Assembly (NCBI GenBank): GCA_964523405.1
Contig: CAZGAQ010000014.1
Coordinates: 1-64,000, forward strand
Length of the DNA stretch: 64,000 nt
Direction of reading: 5' to 3'
Source of the DNA: CAZGAQ01 sp964523405
GTDB lineage: Bacteria; Planctomycetota; Phycisphaerae; UBA1845; Fen-1342
The notes beneath the pieces are model-generated. The model saw only the letters and a list, made by a program, of their open reading frames with translations. It ran no database searches and was not told the DNA's origin. A program made the position numbers and the translations under genes. The first letter of the stretch is position 1; each line of letters starts with the position of its first letter. Shown piece after piece: positions 16,971 through 24,531 of the stretch.

Positions 16971-17377
16971 ACGCACGCCACATCTTCGTCACCGTGAGCG
17001 ACATGGACCGCCTCGGACGCCTGTTGTTGACGGCCATCGGCGATGCCCCCGACCTCGCCCCCCTCCGCGCCCTGGACCGGGAACTCGATCGCGCCGAAGC
17101 CGTCCGGCCGCAGGAAGTCCCGCCGGACGTCATTACGATGAACTCGAAGCTGCGGCTGACGGACCTCGCTACCGGCCAGCAGCGCGTTGTGACTCTCGTC
17201 TACCCGGACCGGGCCGACACCGCGGACTGCGTTTCGATCCTCAGCCCGCTCGGCACGGCGCTACTCGGCTATCGGGTCGGCGATGAGATCGAGTGGGAAA
17301 CACCCACCGGCCTGCTGCACCTGCGAATCGACGAACTGCTCTATCAGCCCGAAGCCGCCGGCAACTTCCAGGAATGA
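16967..17377 (+). CDS. rnk: Rnk protein (GreA/GreB-like RNA polymerase binding)
   Basis: A 136-residue protein, the usual length for Rnk. Key blocks are ELDRAEAVRPQEVPPDVITM in the arm-to-domain junction, TLVYPDRAD, SILSPLGTALLGYRVGDEIEW and LLYQPEAAGNFQE. These match E. coli-type Rnk better than the copy at 14529. It overlaps the upstream LysR gene by 4 nt, which implies coupled translation. A regulator and an RNA polymerase-binding protein made together suggest a stress response, but the target is not evident. It converges on the DUF6448 gene. Confidence 0.88.
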   Translation: MNARHIFVTVSDMDRLGRLLLTAIGDAPDLAPLRALDRELDRAEAVRPQEVPPDVITMNSKLRLTDLATGQQRVVTLVYPDRADTADCVSILSPLGTALLGYRVGDEIEWETPTGLLHLRIDELLYQPEAAGNFQE

Positions 17378-17447
17378 GTCGCTCGCGGCCGCCCGCAACG
17401 GTCCGCGCTCCGTCCGCCCGCGGGGTGCCCTCGTTGCTGGCACCGCG

Positions 17448-18077
17448 CTAGGGCCCGGTTCGCGCCGGCTGCGTGTGGGCCGCCGAGTGTGCGCAACCTG
17501 CTTGCGACCGACCCGCGCCGGCGTGCTGTTCCTCCACGTAGTGGATAAAGGCGACGTAGGCCGCCACGAACTCGCGCCCGGCAGCCACGTCACCTGCCTC
17601 GAACGCCTTCTTTGCTGTGACCCGCTCGAAACGTTGCCGGGCGCCATCGCGGGCCGTCGCCGGCAGCAGCTTGAGCACCTCGCTGAGGACGCCCGTTTCC
17701 ACCGCTTTGTCCGCCGCGGGAATCGCCGGCCCCAGATCGCGGCCCGCCGGCTGCAGCCCGGTGTACGGGAAACCCTCACCGGCCCGGTGGACGCGCACCA
17801 GCGTCTCAAAGAACCACGTATCGGCGAGCTCCTGAGCCGCGCTGCTGAGCTTGCGGACCTTCAGCGTCTGCTCGAATGCCCGCCGAATTTCCGCCTCGTC
17901 CTTCTGCTGAACCCAGATCAGCGCAACATTCACGTCGCCCGCTGCCACGGCCTTCCGCGCTGCCCGCACCACCGGGCCGTCCAGACCATCGCAGTGCGCA
18001 AAGGCCGACCGGGGTAGCAGCAGCGCGGCACCCACCAGTACCAGTGTTCCCGTTAATGTTCTGCCATTCACGCTCAT
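17448..18077 (-). CDS. Periplasmic DUF6448 family protein
   Basis: A 209-residue exported protein. The signal peptide ends LLPRSAFA before the mature N terminus HCDGLDGPVV. The conserved core of the DUF6448 family is visible: VRAARKAVAAGDVNVALIWV, FFETLVRVHRAGEG, YTGLQPAGRDLGPAIPAADKA and EFVAAYVAFIHYVE. Conserved His, Asp and Glu residues suggest metal or haem-related binding, but no activity is known. It is last in the nitric oxide response operon, 49 bp after the DUF488 gene. Homologues often occur near respiratory and nitrosative-stress genes, which fits this context (general impression, not checked). The last ~20 residues are low complexity. Confidence 0.75.
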   Translation of the reverse strand: MSVNGRTLTGTLVLVGAALLLPRSAFAHCDGLDGPVVRAARKAVAAGDVNVALIWVQQKDEAEIRRAFEQTLKVRKLSSAAQELADTWFFETLVRVHRAGEGFPYTGLQPAGRDLGPAIPAADKAVETGVLSEVLKLLPATARDGARQRFERVTAKKAFEAGDVAAGREFVAAYVAFIHYVEEQHAGAGRSQAGCAHSAAHTQPARTGP

Positions 18078-18126
18078 TGTTCGTGCTCCGTTTCTGGTGT
18101 AGCACACGCTCGCGTGCCTCGTTCAA

Positions 18127-18525
18127 CTACGGCTCCCCGCGGACACCACGACCCACGGCACCGGCCGGGACACACCGCGCACCGCGATCCTGCAAATACT
18201 CCGCCAGCACTACGGCGCTGTTGCGGTCGCCGTCGCGCGCGCTATAGAGCAGCGTCACCGGCCCCCGTCGCGCGGCCGCCAGAATGCGCTGCCATGCTTC
18301 GCTCCGCTCGTCCAACTCAGCCCGATAGCGCCTGCGAAACTCCCGCCACTTTGACGGTTCATGCGCAAACCAGCGCCGCAGCGCAGTGCTCGGCGCCACG
18401 TCCTGCAGCCACGCCTCCAGATGCAGCGCCGCTCTCGTCACCCCCCGCGGCCACAGGCGCTCCACCAGAAAACGCAACCCGTCGCTGCGCGCCGCCGGTT
18501 CATACACGCGCTTGAGTCGGATCAT
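18127..18525 (-). CDS. DUF488 family protein (YeaO-like)
   Basis: A 132-residue protein with the full YeaO/DUF488 signature: IRLKRVYEPA, RFLVERLWPRGV, LQDVAPSTALRRWFAHEPSKW, FRRRYRAEL, and LLYSARDGDRNSAVVLAEYL near the end. The biochemical role of the family is unresolved. It overlaps the end of the NnrS gene by 4 nt (ATGA), so it is translationally coupled and belongs to the nitric oxide operon. DUF488 genes often sit beside NnrS or hemerythrin genes, which supports a role in nitrosative stress without defining it. Confidence 0.85.
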   Translation of the reverse strand: MIRLKRVYEPAARSDGLRFLVERLWPRGVTRAALHLEAWLQDVAPSTALRRWFAHEPSKWREFRRRYRAELDERSEAWQRILAAARRGPVTLLYSARDGDRNSAVVLAEYLQDRGARCVPAGAVGRGVRGEP

Positions 18526-20024
18526 GGCCGGCCCCCGACAAGAGCAATGGCGCGCTGGCCCACCACGCCGCCCGCGAACTCCTCAGCCACAGCCGGGGCC
18601 GGGCGCACTTCGATGCCCTCGTGCTGGATCGCCGGTACCCTGCGCGCCATGCCACGCCACAGGTGCACACCCCAGATCGCCAGACCAGCCACCTCCAGAA
18701 CGCCGCTGACGCCCACCAGCGCGTAGGCCACTTCCGCGAAGTCCGTCGCGACCTGTAGAACCACCCGCAGCGTACACCCAACGTTGACCAGCACAAACGG
18801 CAGCCACAGCGACCGCAAGCCTCGCGTATCGACCCCGTTGAGCAGCGGCACGACCTTCGCCGCCATCCCCACGATCGTCAGGCTGACGAAACCCACGGTC
18901 ACGGCATGGCGGATCGCCCCGTAGTAGGCGTGCGAGAAGCCGATCGTGATGGCCCGCGCCCCGGACGCCGACAACCACGGCGAATGCGGCAGGAACACGA
19001 ACATGTAGAGCGGGGCAAGCACCAGCATGAGCATCCCGATATTCAACCACAGCGCTGCGGCCCGCACGAACTTGCGGCCACGCTCCGGCCGCGCCGCGCG
19101 TTTTCCCGGCAGCCAGCGCCACGTCAGGGCGCAGCAGGTCCCGGCCAGGACCAGCGCGGCCGCGTACAACGCCCCACCCCACGCATGTTCGCCGGTCAGC
19201 CGCACGAGCAGGAAGGAGGTCACCTCGCCGGCGATTGCGGCCAGCAGAAGGAACAAGCAGTTGCGCATCAGGCGCGGGCTGCGGGCCGGCAGGTCGAACA
19301 GCGGCGGGAACATGCGGAGGCCCACGCCGAGGATCATCAGCAGCGCAAAGCCATGGATCTGGATGTCACGGAGCGGGGCCTGCCAGGTCGCAATCACGTC
19401 GAGCAGCGCGGCGCGCGTGGCCGCGCCCGTGGTGGCCAACAACAAACCCCACTCGTACACGGCCTGGATGAAGAAGAACGCAATGGCCGCGAACACGTAC
19501 CCGTCAGGCCAGGTCAGGGCCTGGCCGCTGCGCTGAATGGTGCGCACGATCACGAGCGCAAACAGGCCGCAGGCCACAACCTCGCTCGTCGCCCCGACCA
19601 GCGCCAGGGTGCGCAGGCCCGGCAGCGCACACAGCGGCTCGCCAACCATGCGGGCCAGGAGGCCCCCGAGCATGAGGTAGAACGTCAACAACGCCAAGTC
19701 GGGTCGCCACAGCACCCTGTGCCACATCCGCGGGAACACCTGATAGGCAAAGCCCATCACAAACAGCCCCACCCAACCGAAAATCTGTGCGTGTCCGTGC
19801 GCATTGATATCGTGGATGGAGATCGCGGTGAACGATCCGGCCCAGGCGGCGCGCCCCAGCAGCAGGGCCCCCCAGGTGGCCCCGGCCGATAGCGTGACGA
19901 CGATGCCGGCACGGAAGAAGCGGCGGTAGATACCGTGGGCGCAATGGACCGGCAGTGGAATCGATCCGGCGTACCGCGCGGCCCCTGCCAGTGCAGCGGC
20001 GTGCCGTGCTGGCGGAGTGTGCAT
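18522..20024 (-). CDS. nnrS: NnrS family membrane haem/copper protein
   Basis: A 500-residue integral membrane protein of about 12 segments. NnrS proteins relieve nitrosative stress, probably by limiting iron-nitrosyl formation, and bind haem and copper. Family hallmarks are HDINAHGHAQIFGWVGLFVMGFAYQ near the N terminus (His cluster), LRDIQIHGFALLMILGVGLRMFP, and SHAYYGAIRHAVTVGFVSLTIVGMAAKVVP in the second half. The ATG at 20024 has GGAG 8 nt upstream, inside the end of the hemerythrin gene; the two genes are only 2 bp apart. The first ~35 residues are hydrophilic and variable. Confidence 0.88.
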   Translation of the reverse strand: MHTPPARHAAALAGAARYAGSIPLPVHCAHGIYRRFFRAGIVVTLSAGATWGALLLGRAAWAGSFTAISIHDINAHGHAQIFGWVGLFVMGFAYQVFPRMWHRVLWRPDLALLTFYLMLGGLLARMVGEPLCALPGLRTLALVGATSEVVACGLFALVIVRTIQRSGQALTWPDGYVFAAIAFFFIQAVYEWGLLLATTGAATRAALLDVIATWQAPLRDIQIHGFALLMILGVGLRMFPPLFDLPARSPRLMRNCLFLLLAAIAGEVTSFLLVRLTGEHAWGGALYAAALVLAGTCCALTWRWLPGKRAARPERGRKFVRAAALWLNIGMLMLVLAPLYMFVFLPHSPWLSASGARAITIGFSHAYYGAIRHAVTVGFVSLTIVGMAAKVVPLLNGVDTRGLRSLWLPFVLVNVGCTLRVVLQVATDFAEVAYALVGVSGVLEVAGLAIWGVHLWRGMARRVPAIQHEGIEVRPAPAVAEEFAGGVVGQRAIALVGGRP

Positions 20025-20026
20025 CT

Positions 20027-20521
20027 TCAGTCTCCGTTCCGCAGCGTGCGCCCGCGTGGTGCCGCCCCGGTGCGGCAGCGCTCCATGTCCCTGGCAGCGG
20101 GCATGAGGGCCGCAAGTTCCTGGGCGCGGGTCTGCTGGAGCCGCTCGTAGCACTCGCGCTCCTCCCAGCGAATGTGATGCTCCAGGAACGTGGCCACTTC
20201 TCGCATCCATTCGCTCTCGGGTTCAGTGGCCACGGCGCGCCCCGGCACCTCGCCCGCCCAGGCTCGCAGCTGTGCATGGTCCGCGAGCAGCCGTTGGCAG
20301 TCTTCCAGGCTCATCAGCGGACCCAACAGCCGTTCCTCGTCATCAAAATGCGCCGCCATCTCCGTCGACCAGTTCGCCAGGAACCCGGTCAGCGCGTGGC
20401 GCCGCCGCGGAGCATCTGCGTCCGCGGCCTGCCGCAGCCGCCGCACCTGCACGAGGCCGTTGAAATGCTCGCGCGACAGGGGCACCAGCGCCGGATGTCG
20501 CTTGAGCGGTGGGTATGTCAT
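20027..20521 (-). CDS. Hemerythrin HHE domain protein
   Basis: A 164-residue cytoplasmic protein with the HHE cation-binding fold. Ligand candidates are in LVPLSREHFNGL (His ~19), MAAHFDDEERLL, ADHAQLRAW and LEHHIRWEERECYERL. Di-iron hemerythrins sense or bind O2 and NO or store iron. The start used gives the common HPALVPLSREH opening of this family. Its ribosome binding site is poor and it lies 19 nt after a strong hairpin, so translation may be regulated. It sits between the NO reductase and NnrS genes. Confidence 0.85.
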   Translation of the reverse strand: MTYPPLKRHPALVPLSREHFNGLVQVRRLRQAADADAPRRRHALTGFLANWSTEMAAHFDDEERLLGPLMSLEDCQRLLADHAQLRAWAGEVPGRAVATEPESEWMREVATFLEHHIRWEERECYERLQQTRAQELAALMPAARDMERCRTGAAPRGRTLRNGD

Positions 20522-20539
20522 GTGTGTGAACCGAGATGC

Positions 20540-20566
20540 CTGCGGCGCTGGGATTGGCCCAGCGCC
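20540..20566 (-). promoter_or_regulatory. Strong intercistronic hairpin between NO reductase and hemerythrin genes
   Basis: GCGGCGCTGGG and CCCAGCGCCGC form a perfect 11-bp stem with a 5-nt loop. It begins 23 nt after the reductase stop and ends 18 nt before the next start codon. No U-tract follows. Partial termination, mRNA stabilisation or control of hemerythrin translation are all possible. Confidence 0.55.
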
Positions 20567-20588
20567 GCTGGCACTTGTACGTCCCTTG

Positions 20589-22883
20589 CTACGCATTTTC
20601 CATAACCACGGCCCCGGACACATCCATGGCGGTCTCCCGCTCCGGCGCGAGCGACCAACCCGTCTTCAGCCCCAAGACGAACCAACCCAGCGACAACACG
20701 CCCAGAGCGAAGATGCTGTCGCCGATGACGCGCAGCCAGCGCAGCCGATCCATCAGCGGCGTCTGCAGGAACTCCGCCGAACGGGCATACCACATACCAT
20801 GCTCGACACTCGCCCACGTCTGCAGCAACCCCACCGGCAGCACGCTGATCAGCACCATCAGCGCCAGCCCGATGTTGATCGCCCAGAAGGCGAACGCAAC
20901 ACAGCCGGTACGCCACTTGTTGTGCACCGTCAGCCCCTTCAGGCAGAACAGCATCAGGCCGATGCCGAGCATGCCGTACACGCCGAAGAGCGCCGTGTGA
21001 CCGTGCACCGGGGTCGTATTCAGGCCCTGCATGTAGTACAGGGCGATCGGCGGGTTGATCAGGAAGCCGAACAGGCCCGCGCCGACCAAGTTCCAGAACG
21101 CGACCGCGACGAAGAAGTAGATGGGCCACTTGTACGCGGATACCCAGGGCTGGGCGCGACTGCGGGTCAAGTTCTCATAGGCCTCGAATCCCACCAGCAC
21201 CAGCGGCACGACTTCCAGGGCGCTGAACGTCGCCCCGAGCGCCAGCACTGCCGTCGGCGTGCCCGTGAAGTACAGATGGTGAAATGTGCCGATGATCCCG
21301 CCCGACAGGAAGATCACCGTCGAGAACAGCACGGCCGCCGTGGCTGTCGCCGCGCGCAGCAACCCCATGCGGGTGAACAGGAACGCGATCGCGACCGTGG
21401 CGAAGACCTCGAAGAAGCCCTCCACCCACAGGTGTACGACCCACCAGCGCCAGTACTCGGCGATGGCCAGGTTTGTCTGACGGCCCCACATCAGCCCCGC
21501 ACCATAGAACGCCGCAATCGCTACCGAGGACAGGAAGAACAGCCCGAGCAGGCCGCGGTTCTCGCTGGCCTTGCGCAGGGCCGGCCACATCGCCCGACCC
21601 ATGAGCGCCAGCCAGATGAACAGCCCGGCAAACAGGAAGATCTGCCAGAAGCGACCGAGGTCGACGTACTCGTAACCCTGATGACCGAACCAGAAGTTGG
21701 CGGTCAGACCCAGGCGCTGCTGGACACCGAGCCACTGACCGAACATCGAGCCGCCTACGATGATGAGCAGGCACACGAACAACACATTCACGCCCAGTCG
21801 CTGGAACTTCGGCTCATGCCCCGAAACCGCCGGCGCGATGAACAGGCCGGTCGCCAGCCACGCCGTCGCGATCCAGAAGATCCCGAGCTGCGTGTGCCAC
21901 GTGCGCGTGACGGCGTACGGCAGCCACTTGGCCAGCGGAATGCCGTAGAAGCCGTTGCCTTCGACACCATAGTGCGCCGTGACGGCCCCGAGCCCGACTT
22001 GCAGCACGACCAGCGCCGCGACGATCCAGAAGTACTTCAGCGTCGCCTTCATCGACGGCGTCGGATTCAGCGCCAGGAGCGGATCGCGGCTTGGAATGGC
22101 TGGCTCCGGCTGCTCCTTGTGCTTCTGCACGGCGAAGTACCAGGCCAGCGCCGCAATGCCGGCCAGCAGCAAGACAAAGCTGATCACCGACCACACTACA
22201 ATCGGGCCCGTGGGTCGGTTGCCGATCAGGCTTTCGGCCGGCCAGTTATTTGTGTAGGTAACGTCGCCGCCCGGTCGGTTGGTGGCGCACGCCCAAGCGG
22301 TCCAGAAGAAGAACGCGTTCAGCTTGTCCTGCCGCCCCGCGTCCTTGATGCTGTCCGCCGGAAGCGCGTAAGCGTTGCGCAGGCTGGACAATTCGGGATC
22401 GTGGCCGAACAAGCCGGCATAGTGCTGGCCGACCGCCGCGATCGCCTGCGCACGCGCTGGTGACACAACCAGATCACCGCTGTCGGCGGAATAGGTGTTC
22501 TCGCGCAGCCCGTCCTTCAGGCGCCGTTGCAGCGCCGCCTGTTGCTCGTCACTCAGCTTCGCGAACAGCGTGCCGTGCTCGGTCTCAGCCCAGTGGTCCA
22601 GGGTCCACACGCACTCCCGATGCAGCCAGTCCGCGCTCCAGTCAGGCGCCACGTATGAGCCGTGCCCCCAGATCGTGCCCAGCTCCTGGCCGCCCAGCGA
22701 CTGCCAGACGTTCTGGCCATCGCGGATCTCCTGCCCAGTGAACAGCACCGTTCCATCGGTCGTGACCACACGCTGCGGCAGCGGCGGCGCTTGGCGGTAA
22801 ATCTCGCGGCCGAAGTATCCCAGCACGAGGAATGAGCCCCCGATCACCACACCCAGCGCGAGCCATAGTCCGCGATTGCGCAT
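20589..22883 (-). CDS. norZ: Quinol-dependent nitric oxide reductase (qNOR)
   Basis: A 764-residue single-subunit qNOR. It reduces two NO to N2O with electrons from the quinol pool. The N-terminal extension with a transmembrane helix and periplasmic domain (VVTTDGTVLFTGQEI, GQNVWQSLGGQELGTIWGHG in part) replaces the NorC subunit. The catalytic core carries all ligands: His330 in RTWHTQLGIFW for low-spin haem; His484 and Glu488 in HLWVEGFFEVFATV; His535-His536 in TFHHLYFTG for FeB; and His627/His629 in TPVHGHTALFGVYG for the haems. The protein is full length. The ATG has a GGAGGAGG site. It lies 16 bp downstream of the RIC gene, making NO detoxification the clear task of the operon. Confidence 0.96.
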   Translation of the reverse strand: MRNRGLWLALGVVIGGSFLVLGYFGREIYRQAPPLPQRVVTTDGTVLFTGQEIRDGQNVWQSLGGQELGTIWGHGSYVAPDWSADWLHRECVWTLDHWAETEHGTLFAKLSDEQQAALQRRLKDGLRENTYSADSGDLVVSPARAQAIAAVGQHYAGLFGHDPELSSLRNAYALPADSIKDAGRQDKLNAFFFWTAWACATNRPGGDVTYTNNWPAESLIGNRPTGPIVVWSVISFVLLLAGIAALAWYFAVQKHKEQPEPAIPSRDPLLALNPTPSMKATLKYFWIVAALVVLQVGLGAVTAHYGVEGNGFYGIPLAKWLPYAVTRTWHTQLGIFWIATAWLATGLFIAPAVSGHEPKFQRLGVNVLFVCLLIIVGGSMFGQWLGVQQRLGLTANFWFGHQGYEYVDLGRFWQIFLFAGLFIWLALMGRAMWPALRKASENRGLLGLFFLSSVAIAAFYGAGLMWGRQTNLAIAEYWRWWVVHLWVEGFFEVFATVAIAFLFTRMGLLRAATATAAVLFSTVIFLSGGIIGTFHHLYFTGTPTAVLALGATFSALEVVPLVLVGFEAYENLTRSRAQPWVSAYKWPIYFFVAVAFWNLVGAGLFGFLINPPIALYYMQGLNTTPVHGHTALFGVYGMLGIGLMLFCLKGLTVHNKWRTGCVAFAFWAINIGLALMVLISVLPVGLLQTWASVEHGMWYARSAEFLQTPLMDRLRWLRVIGDSIFALGVLSLGWFVLGLKTGWSLAPERETAMDVSGAVVMENA

Positions 22884-22899
22884 GACTTCCTCCTCCGCT

Positions 22900-23637
22900 C
22901 TACTGGCTGACCGCCGCAGTCCCCACCAGTTCGTCTTCCAATACCACGGCCCGCGGAAACAGGATGTTGTTCTCCTTGTGAATGTGCTTGTGCAGGTCCG
23001 CCTCGAGCTCCGCGAGTCCGCTCACCAGCGCACGGTACGTGTTGCACCCATCCGCCGGCGCCGCATAACCGTTCGTCAGCGTGCGCAGCCGTAGCAGCGC
23101 CGTCCCGGCCGTATCGTGCTCATGCTCCATCACGCGAATCGGGTTCCGCACGGAACCGCAGTGCGCCGCGGCTACGACCCCGTTGGCCTCCATCGTGCGG
23201 ATCAGCGGAAACAGCACCTGCTCCTCCTTCATCATGTGCAGTTCGAGCTCGGCCCGTAGGCCAACGTACACCTCCTGCACCTCCTGCAGCTCAGGATGGC
23301 GCGCTTCGTGCACCTCGCGCACCTTCGCGGTCATCTGCGCCAGCCGCGGCAATTCGCGCCGCAAGTACGCATGATGCGTGTCCACAATGTTCGCGCTGAG
23401 CTCGGCCAACGACGCAGACCGCCAGTCCGTTCCGCCCGCGGTTGCCGCACCGGCGTCGGCCTGCGCCAGGGCCTGGACGATCTGCTCAACGTCGATCCCG
23501 CCCGCCGCGCACGCCTCACGCAGCGGCACCTTGCCACCGCAGCAGTAGTCAATGCCGAACCGCTCGCAGACCCGGGCTCGCCTCGGATTCTCCGCCACGA
23601 GCTCGCCAACCGTTGTCATGGGGTCGATCGCGTTCAT
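22900..23637 (-). CDS. ric: Iron-sulfur cluster repair di-iron protein (RIC/YtfE/ScdA family)
   Basis: A 245-residue protein. Residues 1-60 are the ScdA_N domain with the conserved Cys pair (Cys32-Cys33 in FGIDYCCGGKVPL). The rest is a four-helix hemerythrin-like domain holding a di-iron site, with His/Glu ligands in VDTHHAYLRRELP, LELHMMKEEQVLFPLI, VMEHEHDTAG and LHKHIHKENNILFPRA. RIC proteins restore Fe-S clusters damaged by NO and peroxide. The ATG at 23637 has AAGGAG upstream and gives the usual start. It is the first gene of the operon and is divergent from an NsrR-like regulator. Confidence 0.94.
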   Translation of the reverse strand: MNAIDPMTTVGELVAENPRRARVCERFGIDYCCGGKVPLREACAAGGIDVEQIVQALAQADAGAATAGGTDWRSASLAELSANIVDTHHAYLRRELPRLAQMTAKVREVHEARHPELQEVQEVYVGLRAELELHMMKEEQVLFPLIRTMEANGVVAAAHCGSVRNPIRVMEHEHDTAGTALLRLRTLTNGYAAPADGCNTYRALVSGLAELEADLHKHIHKENNILFPRAVVLEDELVGTAAVSQ

Positions 23638-23714
23638 GCGGCCACTCCTTTCTGCACACTCAAATCGCCAGGCCTGCCGGCGTTTCACACCCGGCCCGCA
23701 CCGGCCGAAACGCA

Positions 23715-23738
23715 AACCTGAACCAGAACGTTCAGGTT
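23715..23738. promoter_or_regulatory. Perfect 9-bp inverted repeat, candidate NsrR-like operator
   Basis: AACCTGAAC-N6-GTTCAGGTT is perfectly symmetrical and overlaps the -35 element of the regulator promoter. It also lies at about +15 to +40 of the divergent promoter. It is well placed for repression in both directions. Confidence 0.6.
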
Positions 23739-23764
23739 GACATTTTGAGTCTAGCGCACATAAT
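23737..23764 (+). promoter_or_regulatory. Promoter of the Rrf2/NsrR-like gene
   Basis: TTGACA (23737-23742, perfect consensus) and CATAAT (23759-23764) are spaced by 16 bp. Transcription would start near 23771, giving a leader of about 50 nt. Confidence 0.6.
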
Positions 23765-23775
23765 CAGGGAGTCAA
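23748..23775 (-). promoter_or_regulatory. Candidate promoter of the nitric oxide operon
   Basis: On the minus strand, TTGACT (23775-23770) and TAGACT (23753-23748) are spaced by 16 bp. It overlaps the opposite promoter, so the two directions would compete or be controlled together. Confidence 0.45.
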
Positions 23776-23794
23776 GGTCAACCCCGGGTTGACC
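23776..23794. promoter_or_regulatory. Perfect 19-bp palindrome, second candidate operator
   Basis: GGTCAACCC-C-GGGTTGACC lies 26 bp before the regulator ATG, in the predicted leader, and immediately upstream of the -35 of the divergent promoter. It differs in sequence from the repeat at 23715, so a second regulator (for example a CRP/FNR-type NnrR protein) could be involved. Confidence 0.55.
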
Positions 23795-23820
23795 CTGGCG
23801 GAAGCCTCCGAGGATTCGCA

Positions 23821-24249
23821 ATGACCATTTCCCAAACCGCCGAATACGCCCTTCGCGCCATCATCTGGCTCGCCCGGGATCCGCGCACGCCCCTCGGCAC
23901 CCCCCGCATCGCCCAGGCGACCCGGGTCCCGGCCGGCTACTTGGCGCGCGTCCTCCAGGCCCTCGCCCGCGCCGGTCTGGTCGAGTCGCAACCCGGCCGA
24001 TCCGGCGGATTCCGTCTGCTCCGCGCGCCGCACGACATTTCCGTCCTCGATGTGGTCAACGCCGTGGACCCCGTGCAACGCATCGTGCGCTGTCCCCTGG
24101 GCCTCAAGTCCCACCGCAAAGGGCTGTGCCCCCTTCATCGCCGACTGGATGAGGCCGCCGCCCTCGTGCAGCGCGCCTACGCGGAGACTTCCATCGCCGA
24201 AATCCTGGCGGAGGCTTCCCCCATCGCGGCCTTGTGCGAGTCAGCTTGA
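23821..24249 (+). CDS. nsrR: Rrf2 family regulator, NsrR-like
   Basis: A 142-residue regulator. The winged helix is typical of Rrf2 proteins: ISQTAEYALRAIIWLA, then VPAGYLARVLQALARAGLV, then GRSGGFRLLRAP. NsrR binds a [4Fe-4S] cluster and releases DNA on reaction with NO. The cluster loop here reads CPLGLKSHRKGLC: Cys91 and Cys103 are present, but the middle position (97) is Ser where NsrR and IscR have Cys. The CPLHRRLDEA end of the loop is common in Rrf2 proteins. Its divergence from the RIC-norZ operon and the operators between them make it the likely NO sensor of that operon. How it senses with two Cys is open. Confidence 0.85.
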   Translation: MTISQTAEYALRAIIWLARDPRTPLGTPRIAQATRVPAGYLARVLQALARAGLVESQPGRSGGFRLLRAPHDISVLDVVNAVDPVQRIVRCPLGLKSHRKGLCPLHRRLDEAAALVQRAYAETSIAEILAEASPIAALCESA

Positions 24250-24531
24250 CCAACGCCCCAGCCGCGCCACCAAACTCCCCACCGCCACACGGCACGACCT
24301 CCGACCTCTCCAGGCGGGCCGTCAGCGCCAACGAATCCGTTGACCGCACCGCGCGAAGACCACCCGCAGCCACCCCAGTCACCCGCACCGGCCGAATGCC
24401 GCCTGCTGCACCGTATCCCCCGGCGCTCCATTGTGGTATATCAGCGACATCGCGGTGGCGGGAACACCGCGGCAATACCTGGGGAGTAACGCATGACGCT
24501 CCGCGGACACGTCCCCCCTGCAGGGCAACCT

